Positions 9,082 to 17,328 of a stretch of DNA of 64,000 nucleotides are shown here, piece by piece. Origin of the DNA: Curtobacterium sp. ZW137 (GTDB lineage: Bacteria > Actinomycetota > Actinomycetes > Actinomycetales > Microbacteriaceae); assembly GCF_003762905.1 (NCBI RefSeq), contig NZ_RJKS01000001.1, positions 62,001 to 126,000 on the forward strand, read 5' to 3'. Numbering within the stretch: position 1 is the first letter of the stretch; each line of letters starts with the position of its first letter. The translations under genes were made by a program, and so were the position numbers. The notes under the pieces were generated by a model. The model saw nothing but the letters and a program-made list of their open reading frames with translations. It was not told the DNA's origin and did no database searches.

Positions 9082-9450
9082 GTGCCGCTCGGGCTCGACC
9101 CGGCGGGCAAGCGGAGCATCGGACTCTGGGACGACGGGGAGCTGGTCGCGTTCGCCGACGTGCTGCTCGGGTACCCCGACCCGGAGACCGCGTACATCGG
9201 GCTGCTGATCGTGCACGGCGCCCACCAGGAGAAGGGCCTCGGCCGGCGACTGCACGACGCGATCCTCGACCGGGTGCGACAGGAGACCGGCGCGTCCCGG
9301 ATCCGCCTCGGGATCGTCGAGCGCAACGCCGACTGGGCCGCGCCGTTCTGGACCGCCCTCGGCTACGAGCCCACCGGCGAGACGAAGCCGTACCGCTACG
9401 ACAAGCTCGAGAGCACCGTCAGCATGTGGGAGCGACCGACGGCCAGCTGA
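9082..9450 (+). CDS. GNAT-family acetyltransferase, probably 5'-truncated
   Basis: A 122-residue GNAT fragment. It shows the acetyl-CoA site pattern (VHGAHQEKGLGRRLHDA, i.e. Q/RxxGxG/A), then LGIVERNADWAAPFWTALGYEP. GNAT proteins of this kind usually have about 160-170 residues. The same frame stays similar to the family for another 14 codons before the GTG (CPPGPSDALSALIS from about 9040) and then runs into unrelated sequence with a stop at 9004. The first 35-45 codons therefore appear lost at a junction near 9037-9043. Activity is doubtful because the first strand and helix of the fold are missing. Confidence 0.75.
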   Translation: MPLGLDPAGKRSIGLWDDGELVAFADVLLGYPDPETAYIGLLIVHGAHQEKGLGRRLHDAILDRVRQETGASRIRLGIVERNADWAAPFWTALGYEPTGETKPYRYDKLESTVSMWERPTAS

Positions 9451-9489
9451 GACCACGACGAGCCAACGGGCGGTGTCGGCCCCCGCCCC

Positions 9490-9495
9490 TAGGGT
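9490..9495 (+). promoter_or_regulatory. -10 box TAGGGT, leaderless promoter
   Basis: TAGGGT ends 6 nt before the GTG at 9502, the spacing expected when transcription starts at or next to the start codon. No Shine-Dalgarno is present, which supports a leaderless mRNA for the nuclease-helicase gene. Confidence 0.5.
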
Positions 9496-9501
9496 GAAGC
9501 C

Positions 9502-12500
9502 GTGCAGATCACCTCCGAGGGCCGGGCGCTCCTCAGCCCCAGCGACCTCACCACGTGGGCGTCGTGCGAATGGGCGTTCCTGCGCCGCCTCGACGCCAAG
9601 CTCGGCCGCGGAGCAGCCCTGCCGGACGAGCACGACGACATGCTCGACCGCACGGCGAAGCTCGGGGACCAGCACGAGCTGGACTACCTCGAGATCCTCA
9701 AGACGAGCCACGACGTCGTCGAGTTCGACCGCCCGGCACCCCCGCAGTACGCGGAGGCAGCAGCGGCAGCACTGGACGCCATGCGGAGCGGCGCGGACGT
9801 CCTCTACCAGCCGACGTTCTTCGCAGCGCCGACACCGGACAGCGCGGGCTTCATCGGCTTCGCGGACTTCATCATCCAGAACGCCGCGGGGGAGTACGAG
9901 GTCTACGACACCAAGCTCGCCCGGCACGCCAAGATCAGCGCACTCCTGCAGCTCACCGCCTACGCGGAGCAGATGCAGGCGCACGGCATCCCGACGGGCC
10001 AGCAGGTCCACCTGGTCCTCGGTGACCGCACGACGACCACGCACGACCTGGCCGACATCGCGCCGGTGTACCGCACGCAGCGAACGGAACTGCGAAGGGT
10101 GATCGAAGAACGGCTGCGCGCAGACGAACCCCTCGCCTGGGGCGACCCGCGCTACGCCAGCTGCGGCCGGTGTGGCGCCTGCCAGCAGCAGGTGGAGCAG
10201 CACCGCGACCTGGTCCTCGTCGCCGGGATGCGCCTCGACCAGCGCACGAAGCTGATCCGGCAGGGTGTCCTGACGATCGACGACCTGGCGGTCCGCACCG
10301 CACCGGTGCCCACCATGGCGAAGTCGACGCTGGACCGACTCGTCCGTCAGGCGAGCCTCCAGATCGACTCGGAGCACGCGCGCGACCACCGCCCGCGCTT
10401 CGAGGTCCTGGACCCGTCGGCCCTGGACGCGATCCCGGTGCCGGACGCAGGCGACGTGTTCTTCGACTTCGAGGGCGACCCGCTCCACACCGAGGACGGC
10501 GTGCACTGGGGCCTCGACTACCTCTTCGGCCTGGTCGACGACCGGGCCGACTTCACGGCGTTCTGGGCGCACACCATCCGCGACGAACGCCAGGCGCTCG
10601 TGGACTTCCTCGCCTTCATCGCCGAGCGGCGTGCGCAGTACCCGGGCATGCACATCTACCACTACGCGGCCTACGAGCGGACGCACCTGCTCTCGCTCGC
10701 GGCGCGCCACGGGGTCGGCGAAGAGGCGGTCGACGACCTGCTCCGCGCGGGCGTGCTGGTCGACCTGTACCCGATCGTCCGCAAGGCCCTGGTCGTCGGC
10801 AGCCACAGCTACTCGATCAAGAAGCTCGAGCCGCTCTACATGGGCGAGGACCTCCGCCTGAGCGACGTCACGAACGCCGCGGACAGCATCACCGCCTACG
10901 TCGAGGCGATCGAGGAACTCCGGAACGGCGACCCCGCGACCGGGCAGCGGATGCTCGACCAGGTCGCGGACTACAACGCCTACGACTGCCGCTCGACGCT
11001 GCGCCTGCGCGACTGGCTCCGCTCGCTGCGCCCGCCGTCGACGGACGCGCCGGCCGAGCTCGACCTGCCGCCGATCCCCGTCGAGCGCGAGCCGAACCCG
11101 GTGTACGTCGCCCTCGCGGAGCACCTCGAGGGCGTGGTCGCGCTCGACCGCACCCCGGACGAGACGGCGCTGGCGCTCGCCGCAGCCGCGATCGACTACC
11201 ACCGGCGCGAGGCCAAGACCTTCTGGCAGGACCACTTCGACCGCCTCCGCAACCCCCTCGACGAGTGGGCGGACACCCGCGACGTGCTGGTCGTGGAGCG
11301 CGCTTCCGTGGAGCGGGACTGGGACACGCTGCCGCGTGCCCGTTCGCAGTCCCGAGAAATCCGGTTGTCGGGGACGCTCGCGCCCGGCAGTCGTCTCCGG
11401 CCGGGAGGCTCGCCCCACCTCGTCTACGACACCCCGCCTCCGCCATCGGTCGGCTCTCCGGGCCCCGGGTCGAAGGGCGCGACGGATCGCGCCCAGGTCA
11501 TCGACGTGCGGGACGACGGGGAGGCGACGGAGGTCCTGCTCCTCGAACGGCTGCCCGTCGGTGGGGAACCCCACCACGAGTTCCCGGTCGCGCTCGCGCC
11601 GTCGTCCCCGCCGCGGGCGAAACCACAGCCCGAGGCGATCGCCGAGTGGGGTGGGTCCGTGCTGGACGCCCTTCCGGAGATGCTGCCGGACCCCGCGCTC
11701 GACCTGCTCCGGCGGGTGCCGCCGCGGGGAGCGCTCGCCCCGGTCGTCGGCGACGACACCGTCTCCGCCGTGGTGACGACGCTGCTCGGACTCGACCGGT
11801 CGTACCTGGCGATCCAGGGCCCTCCCGGCACGGGCAAGACCTACGTCGGCTCGAACGTCGTCGCGCGGCTCGTCCGGGAGTACGGCTGGCGGGTCGGTGT
11901 CGTCGGGCAGTCGCACGCCACGTCGGCGAACTTCCTCGACGCGGTCATCGCCGCCGGGGTGCCGGCGGACCGGGTCGTGAAGCAGCCGAAGTCCGGCGCC
12001 GATCCCGAGGACGTCGAGGCAGCGGCGTGGACCCCCGTGAAGAACGGTGCGGCGATCGCGGCGTTCCTCGCCTCGTGCGAGCAGAGCGGCACCGGGGGCG
12101 TCGTCGGCGGCACGGCGTGGACCTTCGCGAACGAGTCCACGATCGAGCGGCGCTCCCTCGACCTGCTCGTCGTGGACGAGGCCGGGCAGTTCTCGCTCGC
12201 GCCGACGATCGCCTCGTCGATCGCGGCCTCGCGGCTGCTGCTCCTCGGGGACCCGCAGCAGCTGCCCCAGGTGTCGCAGGGCTCGCACCCGGAGCCTGTG
12301 GACGAGTCGGCGCTCGGGTGGCTGGCGGACGGCGAGCACGTCCTGCCGCCGGAGTTCGGGTACTTCCTCGCGCGCACGCGGCGGATGGAGCCCGCGCTGA
12401 CGGCGTCCGTCTCGGGGCTGTCCTACAACGGGCAGCTCACGTCCATGGCGTCCGGGCGGCACCTCGAGGGCGTCGAGCCCGGCGTGCACCCGGTGCCCGT

Positions 12501-12957
12501 CGTGCACGCAGGCAACACGACCTCCTCGCTCGAGGAAGCACAGCGCGTCGTGGCCCTCGCGCAGGACGTCGTGGGGCGTCCCTGGACGGACGGCGACACC
12601 GTGCGGAAGCTGACGGACGAGGACGTCATCGTCGTCGCGCCGTACAACGCGCAGGGTGCGGTGATCCGGCAGCAACTCGACCGGGCCGGGCTGACCGGCA
12701 CGCAGGTCGGGACGGTGGACCTGTTCCAGGGGCGCGAGGCCGTCGTGTCCATCGTCTCGCTCGCAGCGTCCTCGGCGGCGGACATCCCGCGCGGACTCGA
12801 CTTCCTCCTGATGCCGAACCGCCTGAACGTGGCGCTCTCGCGGGCGAAGTGGGCGGCGTACCTCGTGCACTCGCCGGCGCTCACCACGGCGCTGCCGCCG
12901 TCGATCCCCGGCCTGGCCTTGCTCTCCCGCTTCATCGAGCTCGTCGAGCCCCGCTGA
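9502..12957 (+). CDS. TM0106-type RecB-like nuclease fused to SF1 helicase
   Basis: An 1151-residue protein with two parts. The N-terminal ~300 residues look RecB-nuclease-like (DLTTWASCEWAFLRR, QPTFF, GFADF, EVYDTKLAR, which supplies the D..ExK-type active site) and include the cysteine set CGRCGAC near 220 that could hold an Fe-S cluster or zinc. An RNase-H-like segment DVFFDFEGDPL follows near 315. The C-terminal part is a DNA2/UPF1-like helicase: Walker A GPPGTGKT near 773, Walker B LLVVDEAGQFS near 890, QGREA and NVALSRAK near the end. It resembles the TM0106 family found across actinobacteria, with an inferred role in DNA repair or nucleic-acid processing. A single gene with its own promoter. 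Confidence 0.88.
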   Translation: MQITSEGRALLSPSDLTTWASCEWAFLRRLDAKLGRGAALPDEHDDMLDRTAKLGDQHELDYLEILKTSHDVVEFDRPAPPQYAEAAAAALDAMRSGADVLYQPTFFAAPTPDSAGFIGFADFIIQNAAGEYEVYDTKLARHAKISALLQLTAYAEQMQAHGIPTGQQVHLVLGDRTTTTHDLADIAPVYRTQRTELRRVIEERLRADEPLAWGDPRYASCGRCGACQQQVEQHRDLVLVAGMRLDQRTKLIRQGVLTIDDLAVRTAPVPTMAKSTLDRLVRQASLQIDSEHARDHRPRFEVLDPSALDAIPVPDAGDVFFDFEGDPLHTEDGVHWGLDYLFGLVDDRADFTAFWAHTIRDERQALVDFLAFIAERRAQYPGMHIYHYAAYERTHLLSLAARHGVGEEAVDDLLRAGVLVDLYPIVRKALVVGSHSYSIKKLEPLYMGEDLRLSDVTNAADSITAYVEAIEELRNGDPATGQRMLDQVADYNAYDCRSTLRLRDWLRSLRPPSTDAPAELDLPPIPVEREPNPVYVALAEHLEGVVALDRTPDETALALAAAAIDYHRREAKTFWQDHFDRLRNPLDEWADTRDVLVVERASVERDWDTLPRARSQSREIRLSGTLAPGSRLRPGGSPHLVYDTPPPPSVGSPGPGSKGATDRAQVIDVRDDGEATEVLLLERLPVGGEPHHEFPVALAPSSPPRAKPQPEAIAEWGGSVLDALPEMLPDPALDLLRRVPPRGALAPVVGDDTVSAVVTTLLGLDRSYLAIQGPPGTGKTYVGSNVVARLVREYGWRVGVVGQSHATSANFLDAVIAAGVPADRVVKQPKSGADPEDVEAAAWTPVKNGAAIAAFLASCEQSGTGGVVGGTAWTFANESTIERRSLDLLVVDEAGQFSLAPTIASSIAASRLLLLGDPQQLPQVSQGSHPEPVDESALGWLADGEHVLPPEFGYFLARTRRMEPALTASVSGLSYNGQLTSMASGRHLEGVEPGVHPVPVVHAGNTTSSLEEAQRVVALAQDVVGRPWTDGDTVRKLTDEDVIVVAPYNAQGAVIRQQLDRAGLTGTQVGTVDLFQGREAVVSIVSLAASSAADIPRGLDFLLMPNRLNVALSRAKWAAYLVHSPALTTALPPSIPGLALLSRFIELVEPR

Positions 12958-13004
12958 CCCGGCTGACGCCGCTGACCCGGCTGACGCCGCTGACCCGGCT
13001 GACG
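12951..13004. repeat. 18-bp tandem repeat, three perfect copies
   Basis: Unit CCGCTGACCCGGCTGACG repeats at 12951, 12969 and 12987 with no mismatch. The first copy contains the stop codon of the nuclease-helicase gene; the array fills the gap to the convergent gene ending at 13016. Confidence 0.95.
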
Positions 13005-13015
13005 CCGCGAGCGGT

Positions 13016-13909
13016 TCAGCCGGCCTGGACGGTGCCGACTGCCGAGCTGTAGGTCGCGACGGCCCCGAACCGGGCACCGATGATCGTCACCGACCAGGCG
13101 GTGCCGTCGGATGACACCGAGTAGAGGACCCGCGCATCGTCCGGAATGGCCGCGAGGCCGGTGCCGTCGGCGAGCATGATGCGCTGCGGGTCGCTCATGC
13201 CGACCGCGAGGTCCGCCGGGAACGGACCCGCGCCGTACCGCTGGCGCATCACGAACGCGAGCGTCCCGGCGCTCTGCACTACCGCCGACTGCTCGGCCGC
13301 GCGGGTCGCGGGTTGCGCTGCCGCTGCCGGGGCCGGGGCTACGGCCGCCGGTGGTGCCGGGGTGGCGGGAGTCGACGGCGTCGCCGGCGCCGGGGTCGAC
13401 CTCGGTGTTGGGACCGCGGCAGGTGCGGCCGCAGCGGAGGGCAGGGCGAGCACCGAGCCGTTGCCCGCGCTCGGGAGTGAGAGCGCTGGCAACTCGACGC
13501 CGACGTTCGAGAGGCCGACGCCGACGACGGCGTAGACCATGAGCGCGGTCCCGACGGAGCCGAGGATCGCCCCACCCCGACCGAACGCCCGGGCCGGCGC
13601 CGAGCCCCACCGGCAGGTCTTGACGACGCGGACACCCATCACGATCGCGGTCACCCCGACGGTCGAGACCACGAAGCCCGTCTGGACGCCCGACCGCTCC
13701 GGTTCGAACACCGCGATCCCCAGGCTCAGCGCCCCGAGGAGCATCGAGAGCGTGGCGTACGCCCACGGCCTCGTCGTTCGGCGAGGCTTCGCGCCGATCC
13801 AGGGCGTCGGGTCGTACAGCGCCGACCGCGTCCGGTTTCGATGCCGCGACGGCATCGCGGACGACTCCGGTGGGGACCAGTCTCGCGGTCCCGGTCCACC
13901 CAACGGCAT
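13016..13909 (-). CDS. hypothetical membrane protein with Ala/Pro-rich extracytoplasmic linker
   Basis: A 297-residue protein, function not recognised. The ATG at 13909 is chosen over in-frame starts upstream because the upstream translation is Arg/Ser-rich and unlike protein. Three membrane helices are seen early (AYATLSMLLGALSLGIAVF, GFVVSTVGVTAIVMGV, AILGSVGTALMVYAVVGVGL), then a long Ala/Pro/Thr linker and a C-terminal domain of about 100 residues ending GARFGAVATYSSAVGTVQAG, similar in style to secreted domains tethered by DUF4190-like anchors. It is expected to lie outside the membrane. Confidence 0.75.
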   Translation of the reverse strand: MPLGGPGPRDWSPPESSAMPSRHRNRTRSALYDPTPWIGAKPRRTTRPWAYATLSMLLGALSLGIAVFEPERSGVQTGFVVSTVGVTAIVMGVRVVKTCRWGSAPARAFGRGGAILGSVGTALMVYAVVGVGLSNVGVELPALSLPSAGNGSVLALPSAAAAPAAVPTPRSTPAPATPSTPATPAPPAAVAPAPAAAAQPATRAAEQSAVVQSAGTLAFVMRQRYGAGPFPADLAVGMSDPQRIMLADGTGLAAIPDDARVLYSVSSDGTAWSVTIIGARFGAVATYSSAVGTVQAG

Positions 13910-14086
13910 CGTCGCCCCCGTTTCGTTCACCTGCGACCCGACCACTGTGGCCGAGGCCCGTAGAGGTGAGCGATCCCCAGAACGGGGCTGGGAACCGTTC
14001 CGATCAGCCGCGTTGGCCGATCCGGTTCGCTGGAGCCGCGTTTCGTGAACCGGATCGGTCAACGCGAGGAAGCAAAACCGGTCCCC

Positions 14087-14126
14087 GGAAGCGGAAGCGG
14101 AAGCGGAAGCGGAAGCGGAAGCGGAA
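14087..14126. repeat. hexanucleotide tandem repeat (GGAAGC), about 6.7 copies
   Basis: Six perfect GGAAGC units from 14087 to 14122 plus a partial GGAA. It lies 10 bp after the stop of the GPP34 gene (minus strand), before the next start at 13909. The surrounding 13910-14135 gap holds no gene that can be supported. Confidence 0.95.
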
Positions 14127-14135
14127 TCGCGCGCG

Positions 14136-14792
14136 TCAGCTCGTCGAGGCCGTCGTCGCGGTCGTGGCGGCGACGATGGCCATCACGGCGGCCATCTGGA
14201 TCTCCTCGAGGACGGCCTTGACCGCCGGAGACGCCCAGTTGCCGGACGTGATCTCACGCACCAGCGCCTTGTCGACCTTGCCGAACTGCTTCCGCAGGGT
14301 GTTCGTGGCATCGAGCAGCGCGATCACCGCGGCGGTGGAGGGCGTCGGCGCGGAACGAGTCGCGAGGACGTCGGCGATCGAGGATCGGAGCAGCGCCTCG
14401 GGGCCGCCGTCCCGCTCCGGGTACGCGGTCGAGGGGAAGATGCCGAGCGTCTTCCGCTGCTCCTCGCTCAGGAGGCCGCCGGCGACCAGCGAGGCGAAGA
14501 CGTCGTCGCGGAGCTGGCGCTTGCCGAGCCGCGACACCCACCACTTCGCCTTGCGGGGCGCTCCAGCCGCCGCGATCGTGCCGAGGACGCCGTCGAGCAC
14601 GGGGTCTCCCGTGGTCGATCCGTCGACGACGCGGACGTCCTTGCCCTCGAGCGAGACGGCACCGCGCAGGGCGAGGTCCGCCAGGACCGCGCCGGCGAGG
14701 CCGGCATCGAACGTCTGCGCGTCCGTTGCCCGGCGCCCGTCGGCATCGGTCAGGAGGAGTGCGAAGGCCTGGGGGACGGTGAGCTCAGCCAT
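14136..14792 (-). CDS. GPP34 family protein (Golgi phosphoprotein 3-like)
   Basis: A 218-residue protein of the GPP34/GOLPH3-like family, common in actinobacteria. Visible family features: an N-terminal LTVPQAFALLLTDADGR, ADLALRGAVSLEGKDVRVVD, KAKWWVSRLGKR, GIFPSTAYPERDG, and the closing helix VREITSGNWASPAVKAVLEEIQMAAVMAIVAA. Eukaryotic relatives bind phosphoinositides; the bacterial role is unknown, perhaps membrane association. An Ala/Thr-rich tail ends the protein. Single gene. Confidence 0.88.
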   Translation of the reverse strand: MAELTVPQAFALLLTDADGRRATDAQTFDAGLAGAVLADLALRGAVSLEGKDVRVVDGSTTGDPVLDGVLGTIAAAGAPRKAKWWVSRLGKRQLRDDVFASLVAGGLLSEEQRKTLGIFPSTAYPERDGGPEALLRSSIADVLATRSAPTPSTAAVIALLDATNTLRKQFGKVDKALVREITSGNWASPAVKAVLEEIQMAAVMAIVAATTATTASTS

Positions 14793-14857
14793 GTCCGCAT
14801 CGTTCCACGCGTGGCGGAGTCGGGTCGAGCCTCCAGGCCGATGCCCAGCCGACCGTC

Positions 14858-15646
14858 TCAGTAGGCGGCGGACTGCCCGCCGTCGATCGGGATGACCGTC
14901 GCGTTGACGTAGCTGGCGTCGTCGGAGAGCAGGAAGGCGACCACTGCAGCGATCTCGGGGGCCTCGCCGTAGCGCTTCGCGGGGTGCACCTGGATGAACT
15001 CCTCGGCGGCCTTGCGCGGGTTCTCCGGGTCGAGCTGCTTCATCGAGTTCTCGACCATCGGGGTCCAGATCGCGCCGGGGGCGATGGCGTTGATGCGGAT
15101 GCCGTGGCGGCCGTACTCGATCGCGGAGTTGCGGGTGAGGCCCACGACGCCGTGCTTGGCGGCCGCGTAGCCCGACTGGTTGCCGATGCCGCGGATGCCG
15201 CCGACGCTGGCGGTGTTCACGACCATGCCGGAGCCCTGCTCGCGCATCACCTTGAGGACCTTCTCGAGGCCGAGGAACACGCCACGGAGGTTGATCGACA
15301 CGACCTTGTCGAACTCGGCGGCGGTGAAGGACTCCGTCGGGTTCTGCTTGCCCTCGATGCCGGCGTTGTTGAAGGAGCCGTCGATGCGGCCGAAGCGCTC
15401 CGTGGTCGCGGTGACGTAGGCGTCGACCTGGGCCTCGTCGGAGACGTCGGCGACGGTGGTGAGCACCTCCGCGTCGGGAGCAGCGTCGTGCACGGCGGCG
15501 ACGGACGCCTCGAGCCCCTGCTCGGAGACGTCGACGAGGGAGAGCTTCGCGCCCTCGGTGGCGAGTCGGACGGCCGTGGCGCGGCCGAGTCCGGAGCCGC
15601 CGCCGGTGATGAGGACGACACGGTCGGTGAAACGGGAAGTAGACAT
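14858..15646 (-). CDS. SDR family oxidoreductase
   Basis: A 262-residue classical short-chain dehydrogenase. The cofactor motif TGGGSGLG lies at residues 14-21, NNAG near 93-96, the catalytic Ser at 147 and YxxxK at Y160/K164. An aspartate after strand 2 (LSLVDVS) favours NAD over NADP. The C-terminus ends ATVIPIDGGQSAAY, typical of the family. The substrate is not predictable. A TAGCCT box 7 nt before the ATG suggests a leaderless mRNA. Confidence 0.93.
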   Translation of the reverse strand: MSTSRFTDRVVLITGGGSGLGRATAVRLATEGAKLSLVDVSEQGLEASVAAVHDAAPDAEVLTTVADVSDEAQVDAYVTATTERFGRIDGSFNNAGIEGKQNPTESFTAAEFDKVVSINLRGVFLGLEKVLKVMREQGSGMVVNTASVGGIRGIGNQSGYAAAKHGVVGLTRNSAIEYGRHGIRINAIAPGAIWTPMVENSMKQLDPENPRKAAEEFIQVHPAKRYGEAPEIAAVVAFLLSDDASYVNATVIPIDGGQSAAY

Positions 15647-15653
15647 GGTTTTT

Positions 15654-15659
15654 AGGCTA
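15654..15659 (-). promoter_or_regulatory. -10 box TAGCCT for the SDR gene
   Basis: On the minus strand TAGCCT is followed by seven bases and then the ATG at 15646, so the transcript probably starts at the start codon. Confidence 0.5.
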
Positions 15660-15686
15660 CACCTGTCGTTTTGGTGCGTTGCCTGG

Positions 15687-16424
15687 TCAGCAGGCCGCGA
15701 GGATGCGTTCGATGGCGTCGCGCTCCGCGGGCACGACCCACAGGCGGTACTTCGTCTTCACGGTGACCTGGTGCTCGACGTAGGTGCACCGGAAGGGCGT
15801 GCTCGCGGGGAGCCACGTCGCGGCGTCGCCGGAGCGCTTCTGCGCGTTCGAGTGCTGGTCGACGGCGAAGAGGTTCTCCGGGTCGTTCGCCAGGGCCTCG
15901 CGTTCGTCCTGGCTGAGCTGCTGCGCGCCCGTCGTCCAGGCGTTCTCGAGCGCGACGACGTGGTCGATCTGCACCAGGGTGGACGTCGTGTTCCCGCGGA
16001 CGAAGTCGATCGCCTGCCCGGTGTACGGCGACACGAGCTCACCCGACATCACCCTGCAGGGACCGCTCCGCACGACGTCGGTGAGGTCCCGCGCCAGGAC
16101 GTCGTTCCGCGTGTCGCAGCCGTTCCGGTCGACGTCGAGCCAGGCGCTGCCGAAGTCCCCGGTGCGGTCGTAGCCGGTCGCCGGCGCCTTCCCCTTGACG
16201 GGCAGCGCGGCGAGCAGCGCGCGGGCCTGCGCTGCGTCCGTCGTCGCCGTCGCCGTCGCCGTCGCCGTCGCGGAGGCATCCGGACTGGAGGCTCGGGTCG
16301 GCTCCGGCGCGCCGGCATCCGTCGTGGTCGTGGTGCCGTGCAGCGCGTAGCCGGCCACGGCGATCGCGACGAGGATCAGGGTGGAGGACAGGGTGATGCG
16401 GGTGCGGCGTCGGCGGGACGTCAT
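15687..16424 (-). CDS. secreted/anchored HNH endonuclease family protein (DUF1524-like)
   Basis: A 245-residue protein with a basic start and one helix (ITLSSTLILVAIAVAGYAL), so it is exported or membrane-anchored. After a Thr/Ala repeat stretch, the nuclease part shows YDRTGDFG, DVDRNGCDTRNDVLARDL, VQIDHVVALENAWTTGA (metal-binding His) and NDPENLFAVDQHSNAQKR, the order seen in HNH/DUF1524 proteins such as those annotated in many actinobacteria. Four cysteines could form disulfides outside the cell. The ATG at 16424 is preferred over the frame start 81 bp upstream, which has no protein-like sequence. Role inferred: extracellular nucleic-acid degradation. Confidence 0.86.
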   Translation of the reverse strand: MTSRRRRTRITLSSTLILVAIAVAGYALHGTTTTTDAGAPEPTRASSPDASATATATATATTDAAQARALLAALPVKGKAPATGYDRTGDFGSAWLDVDRNGCDTRNDVLARDLTDVVRSGPCRVMSGELVSPYTGQAIDFVRGNTTSTLVQIDHVVALENAWTTGAQQLSQDEREALANDPENLFAVDQHSNAQKRSGDAATWLPASTPFRCTYVEHQVTVKTKYRLWVVPAERDAIERILAAC

Positions 16425-16490
16425 GCGGGATGGTGCTCCTGGTGCTCGGTGGTCCACCCGATCCTGGCGGACTCCTCCGACATCGCCGCG

Positions 16491-16496
16491 TAGACA
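16491..16496 (+). promoter_or_regulatory. -10-like box TAGACA before the aldo/keto reductase gene
   Basis: TAGACA lies 7 nt before the ATG at 16504 with no Shine-Dalgarno between; consistent with a leaderless start though the last base departs from the TANNNT form. Confidence 0.35.
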
Positions 16497-16503
16497 CGAG
16501 TGC

Positions 16504-17283
16504 ATGACCGACTACGCAGAACCGTCCGTGCCGGTGACCGGGGGAACGATGCCGCTCCTCGGGTTCGGCACCTGGCAGATCGACGACGCCGATGCACCCG
16601 CAGCCGTGGGCGCCGCACTCGAGGCGGGCTACCGCCACATCGACACCGCCACGGGGTACTCGAACCAGCGCGGCGTGGGGAAGGCGATCGCGTCCTCCGG
16701 GCTCGACCGCGACGACGTCTTCGTGACGACGAAGCTCCCGCCGGACAACGCCGACCGTGTCCGGGAGACCATCGAGGAGAGCCTGGAGCAGCTCGGGCTC
16801 GACCACCTCGACCTGTGGCTCGTGCACTGGCCGCCGAACGGCGAGGCCCGACCGGACGTCTGGCAGCAGCTCGTGCAGGCGCAGCAGGACGGCCTGACGA
16901 AGGCGATCGGCGTGAGCAACTACTCGCTCGCGCAGATCGACGAGCTCATCGAGGCGACCGGGGTCACGCCCGCCGTGAACCAGGTCAAGTGGAGCCCGGT
17001 CGAGTTCGACGCGGCGTTCGCCGACGGACTCCGCGAGCGTGGTGTCGTCCTCGAGGGCTACAGCCCCTTCAAGGCGAGCAACCTCGACGACCCGACGCTG
17101 GTGTCCATCGCCGAGGCGCACGACGTCGACGCCGCCCAGGTCATCGTCGCGTGGCACGTGGCGCACGGCTTCGTGGTGATCCCGAAGTCCTCGAACCCGG
17201 AGCGCATCCGGTCGAACGCCGCCGGCGCGACCGTGACGCTCTCCGACGACGAGGTCACCCGGATCGACGCCCTCGGGCACTGA
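16504..17283 (+). CDS. aldo/keto reductase
   Basis: A 259-residue NADPH-dependent carbonyl reductase of the 2,5-diketo-gluconate reductase-like group. The catalytic tetrad is D47, Y52, K77 and H108 (HIDTATGYSN, VTTKLP, LWLVHW). GVSNYS and the cofactor-binding VIPKSSNPERIRSNA are present. The ATG at 16504 is chosen because the frame upstream has no protein-like sequence and a promoter box sits just before it. Substrate not determined. Confidence 0.93.
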   Translation: MTDYAEPSVPVTGGTMPLLGFGTWQIDDADAPAAVGAALEAGYRHIDTATGYSNQRGVGKAIASSGLDRDDVFVTTKLPPDNADRVRETIEESLEQLGLDHLDLWLVHWPPNGEARPDVWQQLVQAQQDGLTKAIGVSNYSLAQIDELIEATGVTPAVNQVKWSPVEFDAAFADGLRERGVVLEGYSPFKASNLDDPTLVSIAEAHDVDAAQVIVAWHVAHGFVVIPKSSNPERIRSNAAGATVTLSDDEVTRIDALGH

Positions 17284-17315
17284 CCCGCGCACAGGCCGAG
17301 GCGGTACCGGAGCGG

Positions 17316-17321
17316 TACTGT
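17316..17321 (+). promoter_or_regulatory. -10 box TACTGT, leaderless promoter
   Basis: TACTGT ends 7 nt before the GTG at 17329. Confidence 0.5.
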
Positions 17322-17328
17322 CCGTGGA

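Noticed and set aside
8890-13077. A 1395-codon open frame antisense to the nuclease-helicase gene
   Set aside because: Its translation is Arg/Gly/Asp-rich with no domain pattern; the plus-strand frame has clear nuclease and helicase motifs. High GC keeps antisense frames open.
12951-14126. Possible CRISPR array from repeated units
   Set aside because: Units are contiguous with no spacers and of 6 or 18 bp; they are simple tandem repeats.
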